Assembly: GCF_042666655.1 (NCBI RefSeq) | Contig: NZ_JBHTDE010000015.1 | Span: 3,009 to 67,008 of the forward strand | From: Paracraurococcus sp042666655 | Lineage (GTDB): Bacteria > Pseudomonadota > Alphaproteobacteria > Acetobacterales > Acetobacteraceae | Direction: 5' to 3' | DNA length: 64,000 nt | Shown: positions 35,192-43,401 of the stretch, in pieces | Position numbering within the stretch: the first letter of the stretch is position 1 | Layout of the letters: every line of letters begins with the position of its first letter | Program-made: the position numbers and the translations under genes | Notes under the pieces: generated by a model | Database searches by the model: none | The model's input: only the letters and a program-made list of their open reading frames with translations | Told to the model about the DNA's origin: nothing

Positions 35192-36220
35192 GTGCCGCCC
35201 CTCCCGGTCGCGCCGCCGCCGATGCCCGGCGAGGCCTTCACCTCCTGGCTCGCCCGCCTCGCCGCGCGCTACGACCTCGCGCCCGAGGAACTCGCCGCGG
35301 CGGTGGGTGCGCCGGGACCGATCGGTCCCCTGCAGGACCACGCCGTGCCGGCCGCGCTGGCCCGGACCCTGGCCAGTGCGACCGGGTTAGCTGCGACGGA
35401 GATCGCCGCCCTCGGCCTCTCGACGGCCCTTCCCGCCCTGCCCACCTCCTGGCTGCGCGACCAGCCAGCCTGGTGCCAGGCCTGCCTCGCCGAGGCGACG
35501 AGTCACGCGGGCGAGGTGCACCGTCTCGCCCTGTGGTCGGTCGGCTTCTTCGTGGTCTGCCCCCACCACGGCATGCCGCTGCGCACCGGCGCAGACTTCG
35601 GGGCGTGGTGGAGCGGCGCGCCGTGCTGTGCGCGGCCCGGCATCACCTTCGCCGCGGCACATGGCCGACAGCGGGCCAGCTGCCCGTCCTGCGGTGCGCG
35701 GCACGAACACCGCGCGCCCGATGAGGACAAACCCTCCAGTGCGGGACTGGGCCCAGCCACCGAATTCCAGGCCCTGCTCCTGCGGGCAGCGGCCGGGGTG
35801 ACGGCGACCGATGGCTGGAATGCCAGCCTGACGCCTGCCACGACCCTCGCGGTGGCGGCTGATGTCTGCGCCCTCGCTGCCTTCCATGCCGAGCTGGTCC
35901 CGCCCCGCTCCGGCCCGCCGCTGCCTGCGCCGTTCCGGACGGCCTTCGTCCGGTCCGCACCCGAGGATGCCTGGACATCAGGCCGGGTGCCGCCACACGA
36001 CGCCCTGCGGCTGCTCGAGACCGCGGCCTGGCTGCTCGACGATGCGCCCGACCAAGGTATCGGCCAGGGGCAGGCGGCGCGGCAGTTACGGCCACGCTTC
36101 CGCGGGCTGCGCGTGCTCCGACTGAGCCTGCCGGTGGCCCACCTGCCGCAGGCCGAGCGCCTCGCGGGGCAATGGCCCGCGACGCTCCGCACCGCCTTCT
36201 GCCAGGTCGATCGGGACTGA
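35192..36220 (+). CDS. tniQ: TniQ family transposition protein
   Basis: 342 residues from GTG 35192; ATG 35222 (MPGEAFTSWLARLAARYDLA) is an alternative nearer to the domain. PGEAFTSWLARLA is the standard start of the TniQ domain. A zinc-binding region follows: CQACLAEATSHAG, then LWSVGFFVVCPHHGMPL and ASCPSCGARHEH. TniQ/TnsD-type proteins recognise the target site and recruit the TniB ring. The order tniA-tniB-tniQ is that of Tn5053 elements. Confidence 0.85.
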   Translation: MPPLPVAPPPMPGEAFTSWLARLAARYDLAPEELAAAVGAPGPIGPLQDHAVPAALARTLASATGLAATEIAALGLSTALPALPTSWLRDQPAWCQACLAEATSHAGEVHRLALWSVGFFVVCPHHGMPLRTGADFGAWWSGAPCCARPGITFAAAHGRQRASCPSCGARHEHRAPDEDKPSSAGLGPATEFQALLLRAAAGVTATDGWNASLTPATTLAVAADVCALAAFHAELVPPRSGPPLPAPFRTAFVRSAPEDAWTSGRVPPHDALRLLETAAWLLDDAPDQGIGQGQAARQLRPRFRGLRVLRLSLPVAHLPQAERLAGQWPATLRTAFCQVDRD

Positions 36221-36368
36221 CCGGGTGCGTGCGGCGGCGGCAGCTGCATTGGGCCTTTGCAACTGCGCCGATGTGCGCCGCTCAACCGTGGTGCCGCACC
36301 GTTTGCGCGGTAGCGGAGGGGATGGCGATGGAGCGGCTCCTGGCCCGTTATCCACCCTGCGACGCCCC

Positions 36369-37532
36369 TCACCCCGCCCCCTCGTCCTCGGCCGGTCCGC
36401 TCCCGGCCCCCCGCGCGAGCCCGGCCCGCACCTTCCGGATCGCCGCGTCGACGGCCTGCATCGCCGCCTCCAGGTCGGCGTAGTCGAAGGCCCGCCGCTC
36501 GAGCGGCCCGGCGCCGGGCAGTGACGCCGGCGGCAGGACCTCGGGCGGCACCTCCACCACGGCCGGCACCTCGCGCGGCCGCCCCCTCCCCCGCCCGGGC
36601 AGCGGCCGGCGTGGCGGCGCCGCGGCCTGCCGCAAGGGCACAAGACCCGCGAGACCGAAGAGGCGGCGGCTGTGGCGGTGCGTCACCTCGACCGCGACCT
36701 CCAGCCGGACAAACTCGTCGAGGATGGCGCAAGCCGCCTTCACCGACATCGCCAGCGCGGCGGCCAGCGTCGTGGCCGAGACCAGCGGGACGGCGGCGAG
36801 CAGGTCCACCGCCGCGGGGGCACGCGAGGTGCTCCGCCGCCCGGCGGCGACGGCCGTCCGCGCCGCGAGCCATCGCCGCTCCATCTCGATCAGCAGGTCG
36901 AGCGCCGTCCCCGCCTCGGCGGCGATCGCCCGCAGGGTTGTGGGGATCCAGAGCGCCGGCTCCCAGGGCTGGTCGGGCCCGAGCGCGGCCGCGCCAGTGA
37001 TCGGCAGCGGGGCGCGGAGCAGGCCCGCCCTGCCCCAGCGCCGCACCAGGGCGGCGCGCAGCGGCGGGCGCGTCCCGCCGCGCTCGAGCCAGTACCAGGC
37101 ACCCCAGGCGGCGTCGAGCAGCGGGACGGCATAGGGGCGCTGCCCTTCGAGCCCGGCGAGCGCCACCCGGACAGCCTCCTCGGCGTCCTCGTCGGGGGCT
37201 GCGAGCCAGCCGTGGTAGTCGAGGGCGAGGCGGGCGGCGTCCTGAATCGCGCCCGCGTCCATGATCCGCTCGCTGTCCCGCATGGCCCGCAGCGGTAAGC
37301 CTTCCAGCGCCGCGGCGAGATGCCAGGGATCGATCAGGTGGCCGTCCGCTGCGGCCTGGCGCCGGGCCGCCTCGAGCCGGGTCCGGTGCAGCAGGGCCGG
37401 CAGCAATGGATGCAGGGCGGTGGCGGCATCGAGCCGGGCGACGGCCGCGCTGGCCGCGGCGAGCGCGGCCAGCAGGCCCGGGTCCCCGAGATGCGGCGGC
37501 GTGTCAGTCCGCCTGCTCGATACCAGCGACAT
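36369..37532 (-). CDS. RHE_PE00001-type protein (DUF1612 and HTH domains)
   Basis: 387 residues from ATG 37532, which follows GAGGGGAGGGGGCTCGCCG. It resembles the RHE_PE00001 family of rhizobial plasmids: an N-terminal helical half (DPWHLAAALEGLPLRAMRDS, ALDYHGWLAAPDEDAEEAV), DUF1612 in the centre (WLERGGTRPPLRAALVRRWG), then a helix-turn-helix (ATTLAAALAMSVKAACAILD) and a basic proline-rich tail. Function is unknown, probably DNA-binding. It lies on the strand opposite the tni genes between tniQ and the resolvase, so it is cargo of the transposon. Confidence 0.75.
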   Translation of the reverse strand: MSLVSSRRTDTPPHLGDPGLLAALAAASAAVARLDAATALHPLLPALLHRTRLEAARRQAAADGHLIDPWHLAAALEGLPLRAMRDSERIMDAGAIQDAARLALDYHGWLAAPDEDAEEAVRVALAGLEGQRPYAVPLLDAAWGAWYWLERGGTRPPLRAALVRRWGRAGLLRAPLPITGAAALGPDQPWEPALWIPTTLRAIAAEAGTALDLLIEMERRWLAARTAVAAGRRSTSRAPAAVDLLAAVPLVSATTLAAALAMSVKAACAILDEFVRLEVAVEVTHRHSRRLFGLAGLVPLRQAAAPPRRPLPGRGRGRPREVPAVVEVPPEVLPPASLPGAGPLERRAFDYADLEAAMQAVDAAIRKVRAGLARGAGSGPAEDEGAG

Positions 37533-38072
37533 CGGCGAGCCCCCTCCCCTCTGGACCAATTGCATTTACCTTATTCTGCCTTTCGCTTCAAAATTGCTTT
37601 TATAAAAAGCCGACAGTCGCCCGGGGGCGCCTCCGGCACGACGTCGCGGTTCAGGTCGAGAGCTGCGGCCTAGCCTCGGGGGGCTGCTACCACCGCTGGA
37701 AATGCGGCCGGACAGGCGCCCTGACGCACGCCAGGGGCGCCCGGGAACGCCGCCGCATGCGCGGCAAAATGCCGGTTCAACAAGCACTTACGTCGAGGCT
37801 TGGCGGGGTGCCCCGGTGCCCTTCCCGGGGCGGCTCGGCCGGTGGCCTGGGCCGGCTTCCATCCGGCCCTTTGGCGCCATGTGCCGAGCGCCTACTGGGC
37901 CCCTGACGGCTGCCGCGTCCGTCCCGACCAGCACCAGGCCAGCGAAGGCGTCTCGGGCAGGTAGACGGCGCGCCTTCTCCCCGGAATTCCGGTTTTCTGC
38001 GCATGACAAACGTTCGTTTGCCAGCCACTTCCCTGCGCTGCATAACAGCCGCCCGAACGGCACGGACACACG
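37533..38072. other. Intergenic region with AT-rich promoter zone and probable res site
   Basis: An AT-rich block (37556-37610, containing TTGCTTTTATAAAA) probably holds the promoter of the DUF1612 gene. Further right are the palindrome CCGGAATTCCGG (37981-37992) and the inverted repeat at 38007. No gene seen. Confidence 0.5.
38007..38020. repeat. Inverted repeat CAAACG-TT-CGTTTG, possible res crossover site
   Basis: It lies 52 bases upstream of the resolvase start, the usual place of res in Tn5053-type elements. Serine resolvases cut at the centre of such inverted repeats with a 2-base overlap. Inference from position and symmetry. Confidence 0.5.
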
Positions 38073-39041
38073 ATGGCGCTGCTGGGCTACGCGCGGGTCT
38101 CAACCCAGGGCCAGGACCTCGAGCCGCAGCTGCGGGCGCTGCGCGCGGCGGGGTGCACCGCGATCTTCGAGGAGAAGGCCTCGGGCACCAGTCGGGCCCG
38201 CCCCGAACTGACGCGGCTCCTCGACCGCCTGCGCCGCGGCGATACCCTGGTGGTGGTCCGCATCGACCGGCTCGCCCGCTCGCTCGCCCATCTGCTGCAG
38301 GTGATCGAGCGCATCCGCGAGGCCGGCGCCCATTTCCGCTCCCTCGGCGACCCGATCGACACCGCCGGCCCGAGCGGGATGCTGGTGCTGCAGATCATGG
38401 GCGCCATCGCCCAGTTCGAGCGCGCCCTCGTCGTCGAGCGCACCAAGGCAGGGCTCGCCGCCGCCCGGGCCCGCGGCCGGGTAGGCGGCAATCCCGGCCT
38501 GCGGGCACGCGATCCCGCAGTGCTGGGCAAGCTCGCCACCGCGCGCGAGCGGACCCGCCTCGCCGACCTGCTGCCCGGGGCCGACGAATGGCTCGGCACG
38601 GTGCGGCGGCTGCGGCCAGCCACGGCCTGGGAGGAGGTCACCCGGGCCGTCAACGCGGCGCTGCCGCCGGAGCGGCGGCGCTTCACGCGCGATCGCCTGG
38701 TGCGCGCCGTCCGGCTCTTCGTCCAGGAGGGGCTGGCCGAGCCGGCGCTACTGGAGGGGGCCGCCCGCCGCCCGCGCCGCGATCCGCGGGCGCGGCGCGC
38801 CATGGAACTGGCCGCCTCCTTCCTGCGCGGCCGGCCGAAGGCGACCCTGGCCGAGGTCGGCGCCGAGCTGGCGCGCATGGGCGTGCAGCCGCGGGGTGGC
38901 GGCCCCTGGGCCGCCTCCTCGGTCAAGGCCCTGCTCGACCGCGCCCGCGGTGCTGGCCTGCTCGGGGCGGGCCACGGCCTGCGGCGGCAGCGCAGGACGT
39001 CCCCGGAGGCACGCCGACCGCGTGGGACATCTGGCGCATGA
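38073..39041 (+). CDS. tniR: Serine resolvase of the transposon (TniR-like)
   Basis: 322 residues from ATG 38073, longer than a classical resolvase (about 185-200). The catalytic domain starts MALLGYARVSTQGQDLEPQL, with nucleophile Ser10, and continues with LVVVRIDRLARSLAHLLQVI and QIMGAIAQFERALVVERTKA. After GLAAARARGRVGGNPGL the sequence goes into about 170 extra residues with two possible helix-turn-helix segments (ATLAEVGAELARMG) instead of the usual short DNA-binding tail. It resolves the cointegrate made by TniA/B/Q at a res site, probably just upstream. Confidence 0.88.
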   Translation: MALLGYARVSTQGQDLEPQLRALRAAGCTAIFEEKASGTSRARPELTRLLDRLRRGDTLVVVRIDRLARSLAHLLQVIERIREAGAHFRSLGDPIDTAGPSGMLVLQIMGAIAQFERALVVERTKAGLAAARARGRVGGNPGLRARDPAVLGKLATARERTRLADLLPGADEWLGTVRRLRPATAWEEVTRAVNAALPPERRRFTRDRLVRAVRLFVQEGLAEPALLEGAARRPRRDPRARRAMELAASFLRGRPKATLAEVGAELARMGVQPRGGGPWAASSVKALLDRARGAGLLGAGHGLRRQRRTSPEARRPRGTSGA

Positions 39042-39582
39042 GGGGGGAAGCGGCCGCTGCCGTTCAGGCACGATCCCGAGGCTGGCTCCTGACGCCTGGG
39101 GTTCGGCTCCGCACCTCCTTCTCGCACAGCACCGCACGGGCAGGGCCCAGGCCTCCCCCCGCGCCATCGCCTGGCTCTGGGCCCATCGGGCCCCTGCCTG
39201 GACACTGCGCCACGTCCGGACCCGGCCCATATGCGGCCCAAGCTGGCGGGTGGAGTTCTGGTCGGCCCACTGAACCCCGAAGCCGCTGGTCCGCCATCTC
39301 CGGCAGCGCTACCCGGAGCTCGACCTCGCCCTCGAGGTCGACACCGGCGAGGACGGGATGGCAGGCGATGCCGTCAGCCCAGCCCCGACCACGCGCCGCC
39401 CCGCGGCACCGGCCCGGGGCAAGCCCAGGGGGCGCCATGGCTGCCGTGGCCGGCAGCAAGCGGCCACGCTGACCACGACACCCCGCACCGTCGCCAGGTC
39501 AGCCGACGACAGCGATCAGGGCACGGATCTTGGGCGAATGCCCTGATTCACGACGCGACGACACGAATCAGGAAACACGACA
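39042..39582. other. Right end of the transposon, possibly decayed coding DNA
   Basis: One + strand frame reads KPLVRHLRQRYPELDLALEV around 39280-39345 and looks protein-like, but has no start or domain I know. The last 25 bases are the right inverted repeat. Confidence 0.35.
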
Positions 39583-39615
39583 CTCGGCGTCGGGCAGCAG
39601 GGCGAGTTCGGACAT
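39583..39615 (-). pseudogene. First 11 codons of the transposon-split tyrosine recombinase
   Basis: ATG at 39615 opens MSELALLPDAE and stops at the transposon border. The first five bases on the + strand (CTCGG) are the right target duplication. Joined to 31494-32416 it rebuilds a continuous recombinase. Confidence 0.85.
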
Positions 39616-39885
39616 CCGGCGATCTCAACGGCTTGTCGGCAGTGGGGCATGAAATGTGGCAGACGGTCAACACGCTCCAGAAGGCCACTTATGGAGCCTG
39701 AGCGAAAAGTGCCGGCGATCCTTCCGGAGTTCGGGGAAGCGGGGCTTATCGCGGGTGAGGTGGGCGCCCGGGACACCGCTGGAGAACGGGAGGCGCGGAT
39801 GGAGCGTGAGAGGCAGTACGGGGTGAGCCGCCATCAGGCGGAGAAGCGGGGTGCCAAAAAGCAGTCAATCGACCCTTGCAGCTTT

Positions 39886-40164
39886 TCAGCGGCGTTTACC
39901 GTGCCCAGGCTCGCCCTCGGTGACGCTGTCATCCGGTGGCGGACAGATGGTCACCTGGCCGCCCCGGGCATGGAACTCGCTCACCATGCGTGCGGCCTCG
40001 TCCTCGCTGGGCTTGCCGCCTGTTGCTTCGATGCGAGCCCGCTGGGCTGCGATGGTTTGCGATAGCCGAATGCGTTCACGCAGCCTGCCGGCACGGTCCG
40101 GCCCGCTCTGAGCCTTGCCGTTGTCATCAGTTTTGATGGTTTGGTCAGTGATGTCGTCGTGCAT
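39886..40164 (-). CDS. Small hypothetical protein, 92 aa
   Basis: ATG 40164 (a GTG three codons upstream is possible). Charged sequence: DDITDQTIKTDDNGKAQSGP, then RLRERIRLSQTIAAQRARIE, a likely helix, then MVSEFHARGGQVTICPPPDD. No membrane segment or known domain. It lies between the split recombinase and another small gene on the same strand, so it may be part of a short plasmid operon. Function unknown. Confidence 0.5.
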   Translation of the reverse strand: MHDDITDQTIKTDDNGKAQSGPDRAGRLRERIRLSQTIAAQRARIEATGGKPSEDEAARMVSEFHARGGQVTICPPPDDSVTEGEPGHGKRR

Positions 40165-40259
40165 TGACCACACCTAACAGGGGCCTGGTCGCACCGCGAA
40201 CCAGATGTCCGAGATCTGACCTCTATGAGACCTTGGGCATCCGACCCGGCCCTGGTGCA

Positions 40260-40667
40260 TCAGCCTGCGCCGGTTCCCTGCATAAGATTGGCGCCGGTCG
40301 AGACCGGTGCCCACAGATCGGCACCCTGGGCCGCAAAGACGGCGTCCGCGACAAAGGCCCGCAGGTCGCGCAGCACGGACCGCAACAGGCTTGTCTCGGC
40401 GAGGCACAAGCCAGCGTCGGTCCCGTCATCCGGTGCAAGGCGGGCGACCAAGACCTCCATCTTGGTCACCAGGCCGGCGAGCGACTGCGACGGAGCGGCG
40501 GCCAAACTGGCGACCGCCTCCAGGCTGCCGGTGCCGACTGCGTCGTCATCGAACCAGGCGTCAATGCCGGGGTCAGCGACGGATGCTTCAGTCTGGAGCT
40601 GCGGCGCATCGTACTGATGCCCCGCAACTGAGGCTCGTATGGCAGAGAAGGGCAGGATGTCAGCCAT
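40260..40667 (-). CDS. Small hypothetical protein, 135 aa
   Basis: ATG 40667. The sequence starts MADILPFSAIRASVAGHQYD and ends with two helices rich in Leu/Ala (LAGLVTKMEVLVARLAPDDG and ETSLLRSVLRDLRAFVADAV). No catalytic motif is seen. It precedes the small 92-residue gene on the same strand with a 95-base gap, and follows the response regulator gene by 29 bases, so it may be co-transcribed with that regulator. Function unknown. Confidence 0.5.
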   Translation of the reverse strand: MADILPFSAIRASVAGHQYDAPQLQTEASVADPGIDAWFDDDAVGTGSLEAVASLAAAPSQSLAGLVTKMEVLVARLAPDDGTDAGLCLAETSLLRSVLRDLRAFVADAVFAAQGADLWAPVSTGANLMQGTGAG

Positions 40668-40696
40668 GATTGGCATCCAACGCGGAAAACAGTGCT

Positions 40697-41437
40697 TCAG
40701 TGCGTGCGGAGAGGCTCGCGCTCGGCACTGACGGCCGAGGGTGCGGTCGCATCCAACCGGTAGGCGCCACGGTCGGTCAGCAGCAGTCGCGGGTTCGACG
40801 GATCAGCCTCCATCTTCTGCCGCAGGCGGTAGATGTGCGTCTCGAGCGTGTGGGTGGTGACCCCGCTGTTGAAGCCCCAGACATCGGTCAGCAGCGTCGC
40901 GCGATCCACGGCGGCGCCGTTCGCCCGGAGCAGGTACTTCAGGATCCGGCATTCCTTGTCGGTCAGCCGCACTTTGCGGTTCTTGCCGGGGTCCAGCAGC
41001 AGCCGAACCGCGGGGCGGAACTGGTAGGGGCCGATGGTGAAGACCGCGGCTTCCGAGTTGTCGAAGGTGCGAAGCTGGGCGCGCACCCGGGCCAGCAGTT
41101 CCGGCAGCCGGAACGGCTTGGCCACGTAGTCATTGGCGCCGGCATCGAGACCACGCACCACATCGGCTTCGGCATCGGCGCCGGTCAGCATGATGATCGG
41201 GGTGGTGTTGCCGTCGCGCCGGAGCTTGGCGCAGAAGTCGCGACCATCGGCATCCGGCAGGCCGACATCGAGCAGGATGGCATCGTAGCGGACATCCGCC
41301 TCGGCCAGCTTGGCGGTCGCTTCGGAGGCGCTCTCCGCCGCCACGGCGATGAAGCTGCCGTCCATGGCGATCTGCTCGGCGAGGGTTGCGCGGAGCGTGG
41401 CGTCGTCTTCGATGATGAGGATGGGGCGGGGGGTCAC
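40697..41437 (-). CDS. OmpR-family response regulator
   Basis: 246 residues from ATG 41437. Receiver domain (1-120): LIIEDDATLRATLAEQIAMD with the acidic pair, phospho-Asp in AILLDVGLPDADGRDF, Thr in IIMLTGAD and Lys in DYVAKPFRLPELLARVR. A winged-helix DNA-binding domain follows (VRLTDKECRILKYLLRANGA, then THTLETHIYRLRQKMEADPS). No sensor kinase gene is beside it, so it is an orphan regulator; the two kinases at 10-15 kb are possible partners in name only. Confidence 0.92.
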   Translation of the reverse strand: MTPRPILIIEDDATLRATLAEQIAMDGSFIAVAAESASEATAKLAEADVRYDAILLDVGLPDADGRDFCAKLRRDGNTTPIIMLTGADAEADVVRGLDAGANDYVAKPFRLPELLARVRAQLRTFDNSEAAVFTIGPYQFRPAVRLLLDPGKNRKVRLTDKECRILKYLLRANGAAVDRATLLTDVWGFNSGVTTHTLETHIYRLRQKMEADPSNPRLLLTDRGAYRLDATAPSAVSAEREPLRTH

Positions 41438-41842
41438 GACGGGGGGATCCTTGACCGGTGCGGCGGGGCATCGCTGTGCGGTGGTGTCTCAAAACTGATC
41501 CAACGCTCAACTTAGACGTTCAAATACGGGAGTGAGATGATCCTCGGCAACGCCGAAATCAGCGCCCGCCAGCACGATGCTGTGTTGCAACGAACGCGTG
41601 CTGATTTTGGCTGGATGCGCGTATTGGTTGAATTGTACTGCGCCGCTCTACCGTGGTCGCAAAAAACCAAACGACGCGGCGACCATGACAGCCGAGCGGC
41701 CTAGTGCTGCCCGGCAGGCAAGGTGGCAGCCCCTGATCCCTGCCCTCCCCTGCCCGCCTCGGTGCCGCTATTGCTCAAAAGAGCCGCGCCAAACCTGGAC
41801 CATTCACGCCGCGAGATGGCGGAGCAACTAGCGGCATTGCGC
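41438..41842. other. Intergenic region with no supported gene
   Basis: Lies between the response regulator start and the MarR gene stop. A small + strand frame (MTAERPSAARQARWQPLIPA) has no ribosome-binding site or family match. The region near 41490-41530 is the probable promoter of the response regulator. Confidence 0.4.
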
Positions 41843-42223
41843 CTACCCAGCGCTGCGCCGCGGGTGCTCATCCGCGGTGCGATGTTCCGTGTCCGTCGCC
41901 GCCATGACCTGGCGCAAGGCGGTCAGGAACGCTTTCCCTTCTTGGGTCTGCTGCACGAGCACGCTGCGGCGATCCATCGGGTCCACCTTACGCCGGGCGA
42001 GACCCAGTTCACCCAACCGGTCCAGGGCTCGGGTGATGGCGGGCTTGGAGACGTTGAGTTCCGCAGCCAAGCCGCGAACCGTATGCGGGCCAGCGCTCAG
42101 GTAGACGGTGAGGAGGACGCCAAACTGGCGGCTGGTGAGATCGGCTTCGTCGCGCCGCACCAGGGCCAGGATCGTTTTGCGCAGCACTTGCGTCAGTGCG
42201 TCTTCGCCACTTGTAGCTGCCAT
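41843..42223 (-). CDS. MarR-family transcriptional regulator
   Basis: 126 residues from ATG 42223, which follows AGAGGAGCACAGACC. Winged helix-turn-helix: LTSRQFGVLLTVYLSAGPHT, VRGLAAELNVSKPAITRALD as recognition helix and GLARRKVDPMDRRSVLVQ as the wing with its DxR signature. The protein is at the short end for the family and has reduced dimerisation helices. No transporter or enzyme gene stands beside it, so its target is unclear. The inverted repeat at 42422-42453 is a possible operator but lies 200 bases away. Confidence 0.85.
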   Translation of the reverse strand: MAATSGEDALTQVLRKTILALVRRDEADLTSRQFGVLLTVYLSAGPHTVRGLAAELNVSKPAITRALDRLGELGLARRKVDPMDRRSVLVQQTQEGKAFLTALRQVMAATDTEHRTADEHPRRSAG

Positions 42224-42421
42224 GGTCTGTGCTCCTCTGCATCGAGAAGGCGATGCAGAGATTTTCGTTCCGATTGTCAGTAGGATGCGGCGTGACAGGT
42301 GCGCGACCAAGGCCACGCCATCATCGCGTTACAACGATCCGGGCCAAAGGTTGGGCGGGTCTGTTGTACCAGGAAAACAGGCGGAAACCTGCGGCCGCCC
42401 GCGATTGTGGCAGGCCTCTTC

Positions 42422-42453
42422 TAACACGCGGGAAGCGCGAAGAACGCGTGTTA
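42422..42453. repeat. 9-bp inverted repeat TAACACGCG...CGCGTGTTA
   Basis: The arms are 42422-42430 and 42445-42453 with a 14-base loop. It lies between the MarR gene and the sigma-1.1 gene stop. Terminator without a T run, or an operator. Confidence 0.5.
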
Positions 42454-42488
42454 TAGGGGGCCTGGATGTCCGGTTGCGGCATTGCCCG

Positions 42489-42713
42489 TTACGGCGCGTC
42501 GGGCGTGGCAGGTCCCTTTTCGTTATTAACAACGTCGATGCCGTTCTCGCGCAGCCAGGCAAGCAGGTCCTCGATGAACCCGGCGGACACCTGGCCCTCC
42601 GGCATGGCCGCGTTGAGCTCGTCGGTGGTGACGTAGCCTCTCTGCCGACTGCGGGCGATCAAGCCCTGCAGCGCCGTGCTCGTGGCATCGAGCAGTCTGC
42701 TACCCGCCGCCAT
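42489..42713 (-). CDS. Stand-alone sigma-70 region 1.1 protein
   Basis: 74 residues from ATG 42713. LQGLIARSRQRGYVTTDELN, then IEDLLAWLRENGIDVVNNE, is the complete region 1.1 of housekeeping sigma factors (three helices, ending in the GIDVV strand). None of the DNA- or core-binding sigma regions follow. In RpoD this domain occupies the DNA channel and blocks promoter binding, so a free copy might modulate RNA polymerase; that is inference. It overlaps the end of the broken deoxyribosyltransferase-like gene by 14 bases. Confidence 0.7.
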   Translation of the reverse strand: MAAGSRLLDATSTALQGLIARSRQRGYVTTDELNAAMPEGQVSAGFIEDLLAWLRENGIDVVNNEKGPATPDAP

Positions 42714-43236
42714 GACCGGTGCCGGCCTTTGCTTTGGTAGGGCCTCGGCCAAGCGTGGCGACGATGCGTGCCGCAAGCCCCGCCGCGAGGTCCTCCGGCC
42801 TCTCCCAACGGAGCATGTCCTGGCTGCGGCGATCGCCGGCCCGAAGATCGACAGCCTGATCGACGCGACAGGTCGAGACCACAGGGATGCCCAGCCCGAG
42901 CGCGAACCCGGCAACGAACGGCACGGCACCGTCCGCCCGTGTGTAATCGGCAACCAGCAGCTGCGACTCGCGGATCTGGGACAGCACAGCCTCGGTGACG
43001 CCCTCAGCCAAGCCGGTCGGAAGCGGCGGCTCGGATCGCGGGAAGGTATCCGTGCACCCAGGCTTTCGCCGTCTCGAGTCCAACGGTCACGGCACCGAAG
43101 CTCCGCCCTGGCCCCCCCATCCCCACACCCATTGCCTCGGTCAGCCCGCCCTCGGTCAAGTCCTGCTGCTGCAGGAAGTAGACGGCATGGCTTTCGCGCT
43201 CGCTGAACAGCGCGAGCAGGACACGGGCAGCGATTT
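42700..43236 (-). pseudogene. Nucleoside 2-deoxyribosyltransferase-like gene, frameshifted
   Basis: The C-terminal frame reads VLSQIRESQLLVADYTRADG, then FVAGFALGLGIPVVSTCRVD and WERPEDLAAGLAARIVATLG, the usual back half of this family (VADxT, then AGFALGLGxPVxxTC). The front part continues in another frame as SFGAVTVGLETAKAWVHGYL PAIR, after which that frame closes. The break is near 43030. Upstream of 43236 there is a stop. It may be decayed or carry a sequencing indel; the sigma-1.1 gene is attached to its end. Confidence 0.45.
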
Positions 43237-43401
43237 AGCTACATAGTAGTAGCTAGCTGCTAGAAAGACGCGGCTATATCGCACAAGCATCACAGCCTCG
43301 CAGGCCACTTCCACATGCGTTTCAAGAAAGTTGCGACGGCAAGAACCAGTGCCTCTCAAGCTTGCGAGGAAATGGTAGACCTGTGCCCGCAGCAATAGCT
43401 G
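43237..43401. repeat. AGCTAGCTGCT-type repeat zone left of the IS5 element
   Basis: TAGTAGTAGCTAGCTGCTAG at 43244-43263 matches the motifs around repA, the RHH gene and parA. The IS5-family element separates this copy from the others. No gene is seen here. Confidence 0.5.

Larger units (their letters stand above)
32417..39582. mobile_element. Tn5053-like transposon (tniA-tniB-tniQ, DUF1612 cargo, resolvase)
   Basis: 7166 bp. The ends begin TGTCACATTTCCTGAATGCT (left) and TGTCGTGTTTCCTGATTCGT (right, reverse complement), with 19 of 25 terminal bases identical and the conserved TGTC tip. Flanked by CTCGG on both sides. It contains the Mu-like DDE transposase TniA, the ATPase TniB, the accessory TniQ, a DUF1612 gene on the other strand, a res-like inverted repeat and a serine resolvase. 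Tn5053 relatives are known for inserting near resolvase or res sites; here the target is a tyrosine recombinase gene. Confidence 0.9.

Noticed and set aside
39620..39661. Alternative right end of the Tn5053-like transposon (TGCCACATTTCATG)
   Set aside because: It resembles the left end, but the flanking bases do not repeat. The end at 39582 matches the left end better, is followed by CTCGG and restores the recombinase frame.
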